Positions 60,537 to 64,000 of a DNA stretch of 64,000 bases are shown one piece after another. Each line of letters opens with the position of its first letter. The stretch's first letter is position 1. Origin of the DNA: Alistipes excrementigallinarum (GTDB taxonomy: Bacteria; Bacteroidota; Bacteroidia; Bacteroidales; Rikenellaceae); contig DXIP01000014.1 of assembly GCA_019112825.1 (NCBI GenBank), positions 45,744 through 109,743 of the forward strand, given 5' to 3'. A program made the translations under genes and the position numbers. The notes beneath the pieces were generated by a model. That model was not told where the DNA came from and did no database searches. It saw nothing but the letters and a program-made list of their open reading frames with translations.

Positions 60537-60981
60537 CGCCGGGCGAAGCAGGCCGGGAGGGCGCGGAGCAGGTCCAGACAGGTTCGGACCGGAGGGGCGC
60601 GGACCGGAGGGCACTCGGAGAGGCGCGGACCGGGCGGGCGGCGACCCTCAACAGCCGGGGCGGCAATACCCCACCTCCCTCCGCCGGGCGGCGGCCCTCA
60701 ACAGCCGGGCGGCAATACCCCATCTCTCTCCGTCGGGCGGCGGCCGGATGCCGGACCTCCGAAGAAGGCAGGCGCTGCGACCGGATGCCGGCCCCGTCCG
60801 AAGGCGGCAAGTGCGGCGGCCCCTGTCGCAAGATTTTTTTAGCAGCACCCCACTCATCCACAGTCGTTTGCATCCGTCGGAGCAAGACTTTGCCTGCATC
60901 GGCAAGGTGCTCCGGGGGCTATCTTTGCAGTATGGAACTCCCCGCTTCGGGGGCTCCGTCCGGAATCCATACGCATCGACC
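60537..60981. repeat. Spacer with a duplicated 50-bp element and a promoter box
   Basis: No gene occupies these 445 bases. Two near-identical copies of a unit starting CGGGCGGCG and containing CCCTCAACAGCCGG occur at 60635-60684 and 60685-60733, with a third start at 60734. The -7 box TATCTTTG is at 60920-60927, 55 bases before the beta-barrel gene. A -33 box at usual spacing is missing. Confidence 0.75.
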
Positions 60982-63570
60982 ATGAAACGACTTCTGATTC
61001 TGCTGCTCGTAGCAGCCCTTCTCTGCGCCGCCCCGCTTATGGCGCAATCCCCCGTTGAAGCTCCCGCCGCAACCGAAACCTCCGCCCCCGGAAAGAGCGG
61101 AACGGCGGAGCCCGGCCGTGCCGGAAAAGATGCGGGGCCGGCAGCAACCAGCCCCGCAGCACCCGAAACCGTGAAACCCGCCGCAACCGTCCCCGGGCAG
61201 GGGGCGGGCCGTGCCGGAGTGGTTGAAGAGACCGCCCCCGAAGCCCCGGAGCCCGCGGAACCATCAGCACCCGACGCCCCCGCATCCGCTGCAACCGAAT
61301 CCGCAACCTCCTCCGCCTCCTCCGCCTCCACAACCTCCGCCCCCGCAGCTGCGGGGCAGGTGACGGGGTGCGTGGTGGACCGCGCCGGCGAGCCCGTGCC
61401 GGGCGTTGCCGTGGTGATGCTCGACCGCGACTCGCTCTACGTGGCTGCCGCAGCAAGCGACGCGAGGGGCTGCTTCCGCATCGCCTCGCGCGTGCGCCCC
61501 TACCGCCTCCTCTTCCAGCACCTCTCCTACCGGATGCAGCGCCTCGAGGGGTCGGCCGACAACGTGGGCGTGGTCACCCTCGACGCCTCCGAGACGGCCA
61601 TCGAGGGGGTGGTCGTCAGCGCCGAGCGCCCCGTAGTGCGGGTCGAGGAGGGGCGCCTTGGCTACGACCTCGAGGCGGCGACCCGCGGCATGACGGTCAA
61701 CAACGCCTACGAGGCCATCACCCGGCTGCCTGGCGTCTCGGAGCAGGAGGGGCGGCTGACGCTCGCCGGTGCCGGGAGCGTGACGGTGATTCTCAACGGC
61801 AAGCCCACGACGATGAGCACCGACCAGCTCGAGGCGCTGCTGCGCTCGACCCCCGTCGAGCGGGTCGAACGGGCCGAAGTGATGTACAGCGCCCCGCCGC
61901 AGTACCACGTGCGCGGCGCGGCCATCAACATCGTGCTGCGCCACGGCGGCGAGCGCGCCTTCTCGGGGCAACTCCACGGCCAGTATGCCAACAGCTGCTT
62001 CGGCGCGTGGGAAGGGGGCGCCAACGTGGTCTACACCTCGCCGAAGTGGTCGGCCGACCTCAACTACACGGGAGGAACCATCCACAACCGCCGCTACTAC
62101 GAGCTCCGCTCGCTCCACGACTTCGACGGCGAGCGGTACGACATCGCCCAGAGCGAGCGCATCACGCAGCAGGGCTCCTACCACCGGCTGCGCGCCGCAC
62201 TCGACTGGAGCCCCTCGGAGCAGAGCCGCCTGAGCACCGCCTACACCGCCGCATTCAACCCCTCGGGCGAGGGGCTCGCGCTCAGCTCGGGCAGCTTCGT
62301 CGACTCGCGCTCCTTGAGCCGGACCGAGTCGCAGATGCACAACCTCGCGCTCCGCTACCGGGCCCCCTTCGGGCTCGAGCTGGGGGCCGACTACACGAGC
62401 TACCGCAACCCCGAGCGCTCGGCACAGCGGAACGACTACGCCTCGGGCAGCCAAAACGCCTTCGACATCGTCTCGGGGCAGCTCATCGACCGGGTGAACG
62501 TGACGGCGGACCAGCAGGTGGCACTGGGCGGGCGGTGGAAGCTCAACGCGGGCGGCGCGCTGAGCTGGGCCGGAAGCCACGACTGGCAGCGCTACCTGCC
62601 CCGCGAGGGGAGCATCGAGGCGGTCGACACCGAGTCGAGCCTCGACGAGTACACGGCGAACCTCTACGCCGGGGCGAGCCGCACGCTGTCGAAGGGGAGC
62701 CTCTCCTTCTCGCTCGCCGGCGAGTACTACCGCATGGGCGACTACGAGAACTGGGCGCTCTACCCCCAGGCGTCGTTCAACTGGATGTTCTCCGAGGAGC
62801 ACATGCTGCAGCTGACCCTCTCGTCGGACAAGAGCTACCCCTCCTACTGGGAGATGCAGGGGGCGGTCTCCTACGTGGACGGATACTCGGAGATTCACGG
62901 CTCGCCCGGGCTGCGGCCGGCGAAGAACTACAGCGCCCAGGCGCTCTACATGCTCCGCTCGAAGTACATCTTCATGCTCTTCTGGAACGAGACCCTCGAC
63001 TACTTCACCCAGTCGGCCTGGCAATCCTCCGAGCGGCTGGCGCTCATCTACCAGACGCTCAACTGGGACACCAACCGGCAGTGGGGCGCCAACGTCATCA
63101 TCCCCTTCAAGGCGGGGCGGTGGCTCGAATCGCGCCTCGTCTTCACGGGGCTGCAGCTCACGCAGCGCTGCGACCGCTTCCACGACATCGGCTTCGACCG
63201 CTCGAAGTGGGTCGGCATCGTGCGGATGGACAACACCTTCCGCCTGAGCCGCAAGCCCGACCTGACGCTCGACCTCTCGGGCCACTACCAGAGCGCCGCC
63301 ATCCAGGCGACCTACGACGTGGAGCCCGTCTGGCAGATTGACGCCGGGGCGCGGTGGAGCTTCGCGCGGGGGCGCGCCAGCCTCACGGTGCGCTGCACGG
63401 ACCTCTTCGGCACCTCGATGCCCTATACGAAAATCCGCTACCGCGGGCAGCACCTCGACATGGATTCGGGCTTCTACACGCGGACCTTCACCGCGCGGCT
63501 CACCTTCCGCTTCGGAGGCTACAAGGAGCGGCGGCACGACTCGGTCGACACCTCGCGCTTCGGCCATTAG
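60982..63570 (+). CDS. TonB-dependent-receptor-like outer-membrane beta-barrel protein
   Basis: An 862-residue protein: signal peptide (to about Ala-Gln23), a 105-residue Ala/Pro/Glu/Ser/Thr-rich spacer (residues 25-130), a carboxypeptidase-regulatory-like beta domain (GQVTGCVVDRAGEPVPGVAVVML, DARGCFRI), a plug-like region (TVNNAYEAITRLPGVSEQEGRLTLAGAGSVTVILNGKPTT) and an OMP_b-brl_3 type barrel ending in strands with RLTFRFGGY. Substrate is unknown and no SusD is adjacent. The spacer is absent from most relatives. The preceding gene encodes a possible regulator. Confidence 0.9.
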   Translation: MKRLLILLLVAALLCAAPLMAQSPVEAPAATETSAPGKSGTAEPGRAGKDAGPAATSPAAPETVKPAATVPGQGAGRAGVVEETAPEAPEPAEPSAPDAPASAATESATSSASSASTTSAPAAAGQVTGCVVDRAGEPVPGVAVVMLDRDSLYVAAAASDARGCFRIASRVRPYRLLFQHLSYRMQRLEGSADNVGVVTLDASETAIEGVVVSAERPVVRVEEGRLGYDLEAATRGMTVNNAYEAITRLPGVSEQEGRLTLAGAGSVTVILNGKPTTMSTDQLEALLRSTPVERVERAEVMYSAPPQYHVRGAAINIVLRHGGERAFSGQLHGQYANSCFGAWEGGANVVYTSPKWSADLNYTGGTIHNRRYYELRSLHDFDGERYDIAQSERITQQGSYHRLRAALDWSPSEQSRLSTAYTAAFNPSGEGLALSSGSFVDSRSLSRTESQMHNLALRYRAPFGLELGADYTSYRNPERSAQRNDYASGSQNAFDIVSGQLIDRVNVTADQQVALGGRWKLNAGGALSWAGSHDWQRYLPREGSIEAVDTESSLDEYTANLYAGASRTLSKGSLSFSLAGEYYRMGDYENWALYPQASFNWMFSEEHMLQLTLSSDKSYPSYWEMQGAVSYVDGYSEIHGSPGLRPAKNYSAQALYMLRSKYIFMLFWNETLDYFTQSAWQSSERLALIYQTLNWDTNRQWGANVIIPFKAGRWLESRLVFTGLQLTQRCDRFHDIGFDRSKWVGIVRMDNTFRLSRKPDLTLDLSGHYQSAAIQATYDVEPVWQIDAGARWSFARGRASLTVRCTDLFGTSMPYTKIRYRGQHLDMDSGFYTRTFTARLTFRFGGYKERRHDSVDTSRFGH

Positions 63571-63967
63571 GGCGGAACGACGGGGCAGGCGGCGAGGAAA
63601 AGGCGGGACGGGGCGGCCAACAGGACGGGCGACGGAACGGCGGAACGGACAGAGGGCGGTACGGCAGGGCGGGCGGCGGAACAGGACAGGCGGCGGAACA
63701 GGACGGACGTTCGGCGGGGCGGACGGAGCGGGTCGTCTCGGCGGAGAAGGGTCCGGCGAGAAAAGGCGGGACGGGGCGGCCAACAGGACGGGCGACGGAA
63801 CGGCGGAACGGACAGAGGACGGTCCGGCGGGACGGGCAAAAACAGCCTGGCGGAGGGTCGTTTCGTTTTATTTCGATAAATCGGGTATTTTATTTCGAAA
63901 AGAAGGAGCAACATTTCGATTTTCTCCCTATATTTGTCCGGAGAAACCCAAAAATCCGAATCGGACC
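63571..63967. repeat. Spacer with an exact 57-bp direct repeat and a promoter box
   Basis: No gene is visible. A 57-base stretch at 63598-63654 recurs without change at 63761-63817, and GGCGGAACAGGAC-like words fill the DNA between. The -7 box TATATTTG at 63929-63936 precedes the last gene. Confidence 0.85.
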
Positions 63968-64000
63968 ATGAAAAAAGTGCTTCTGCTCGCTGCGGCGCTC
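63968..64000 (+). CDS. Start of an exported protein (partial)
   Basis: Only 11 codons are inside the window. They read MKKVLLLAAAL, a typical signal-peptide start, 31 bases after a TATATTTG -7 box. The protein itself cannot be identified. Confidence 0.7.
   Translation, partial: MKKVLLLAAAL

Overview
The window is chromosomal DNA from a GC-rich member of the Bacteroidota, most likely a Rikenellaceae/Alistipes-type gut bacterium. Supporting signs are several promoters of the Bacteroidota form (TTTG, 17-23 bases, TAnnTTTG), a SusC/SusD glycan-uptake locus under an ECF sigma/FecR pair, a MoxR-Bat operon, and an aryl-polyene (flexirubin-like) pigment cluster. The genus is an inference from gene content and base composition. 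No phage, insertion sequence, tRNA or CRISPR array was seen.

Layout. 1-4.6 kb: end of a division/cell-wall cluster (mraY, a small lipoprotein gene, murD, ftsW) followed by hslR. 4.8-15 kb, mostly minus strand: an FnIII lipoprotein, pth-rplY, a TlpA-like lipoprotein, nth, a family 2 glycosyltransferase and a pcrA/uvrD helicase. 15-21 kb: MoxR, DUF58, a BatD-like protein, a BatC-like TPR protein, BatA and BatB. 22.0-22.4 kb: RNase P RNA (rnpB) with its terminator, whose hairpin overlaps the end of a convergent membrane-protein gene. 23.6-34.5 kb, minus strand: an ECF sigma factor, FecR, SusC with an STN domain, SusD, a GH18 endo-beta-N-acetylglucosaminidase and a DUF1735/LamG lipoprotein. This is a polysaccharide-utilisation locus that probably acts on host N-glycans.

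34.9-57.9 kb: a plus-strand run of 19 genes, many joined by ATGA overlaps, forming an aryl-polyene cluster. It starts with a tyrosine ammonia-lyase that would supply 4-coumarate and ends with an acyl-activating ligase. Between them lie a ketoreductase, three ketosynthases, a chain-length factor, two acyl carrier proteins, two hotdog dehydratase-like proteins, a thioesterase, a B12-binding radical SAM enzyme, a LpxL-like acyltransferase, a deacetylase, a LolA-like carrier, a glycosyltransferase-DUF2062 protein, a single-chain MMPL transporter/acyltransferase/methyltransferase, a phytoene-desaturase-like oxidoreductase and an Ntn-hydrolase. The expected product is an aryl-polyene anchored in the outer membrane. 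Enzymes for a dialkylresorcinol partner and a phosphopantetheinyl transferase are not in the window.

58.2-64 kb: a small secreted protein of unknown function, a membrane-anchored TPR regulator with a C-terminal helix-turn-helix, a TonB-dependent-receptor-like beta-barrel, and the first codons of another exported protein.

Two genome-style features recur. Gene-free spacers are low-complexity and rich in short tandem repeats. Several conserved proteins (FtsW, Nth, PcrA, a dehydratase, the membrane protein at 22.4 kb, the last beta-barrel) carry extra Ala/Gly/Pro/Ser-rich segments.
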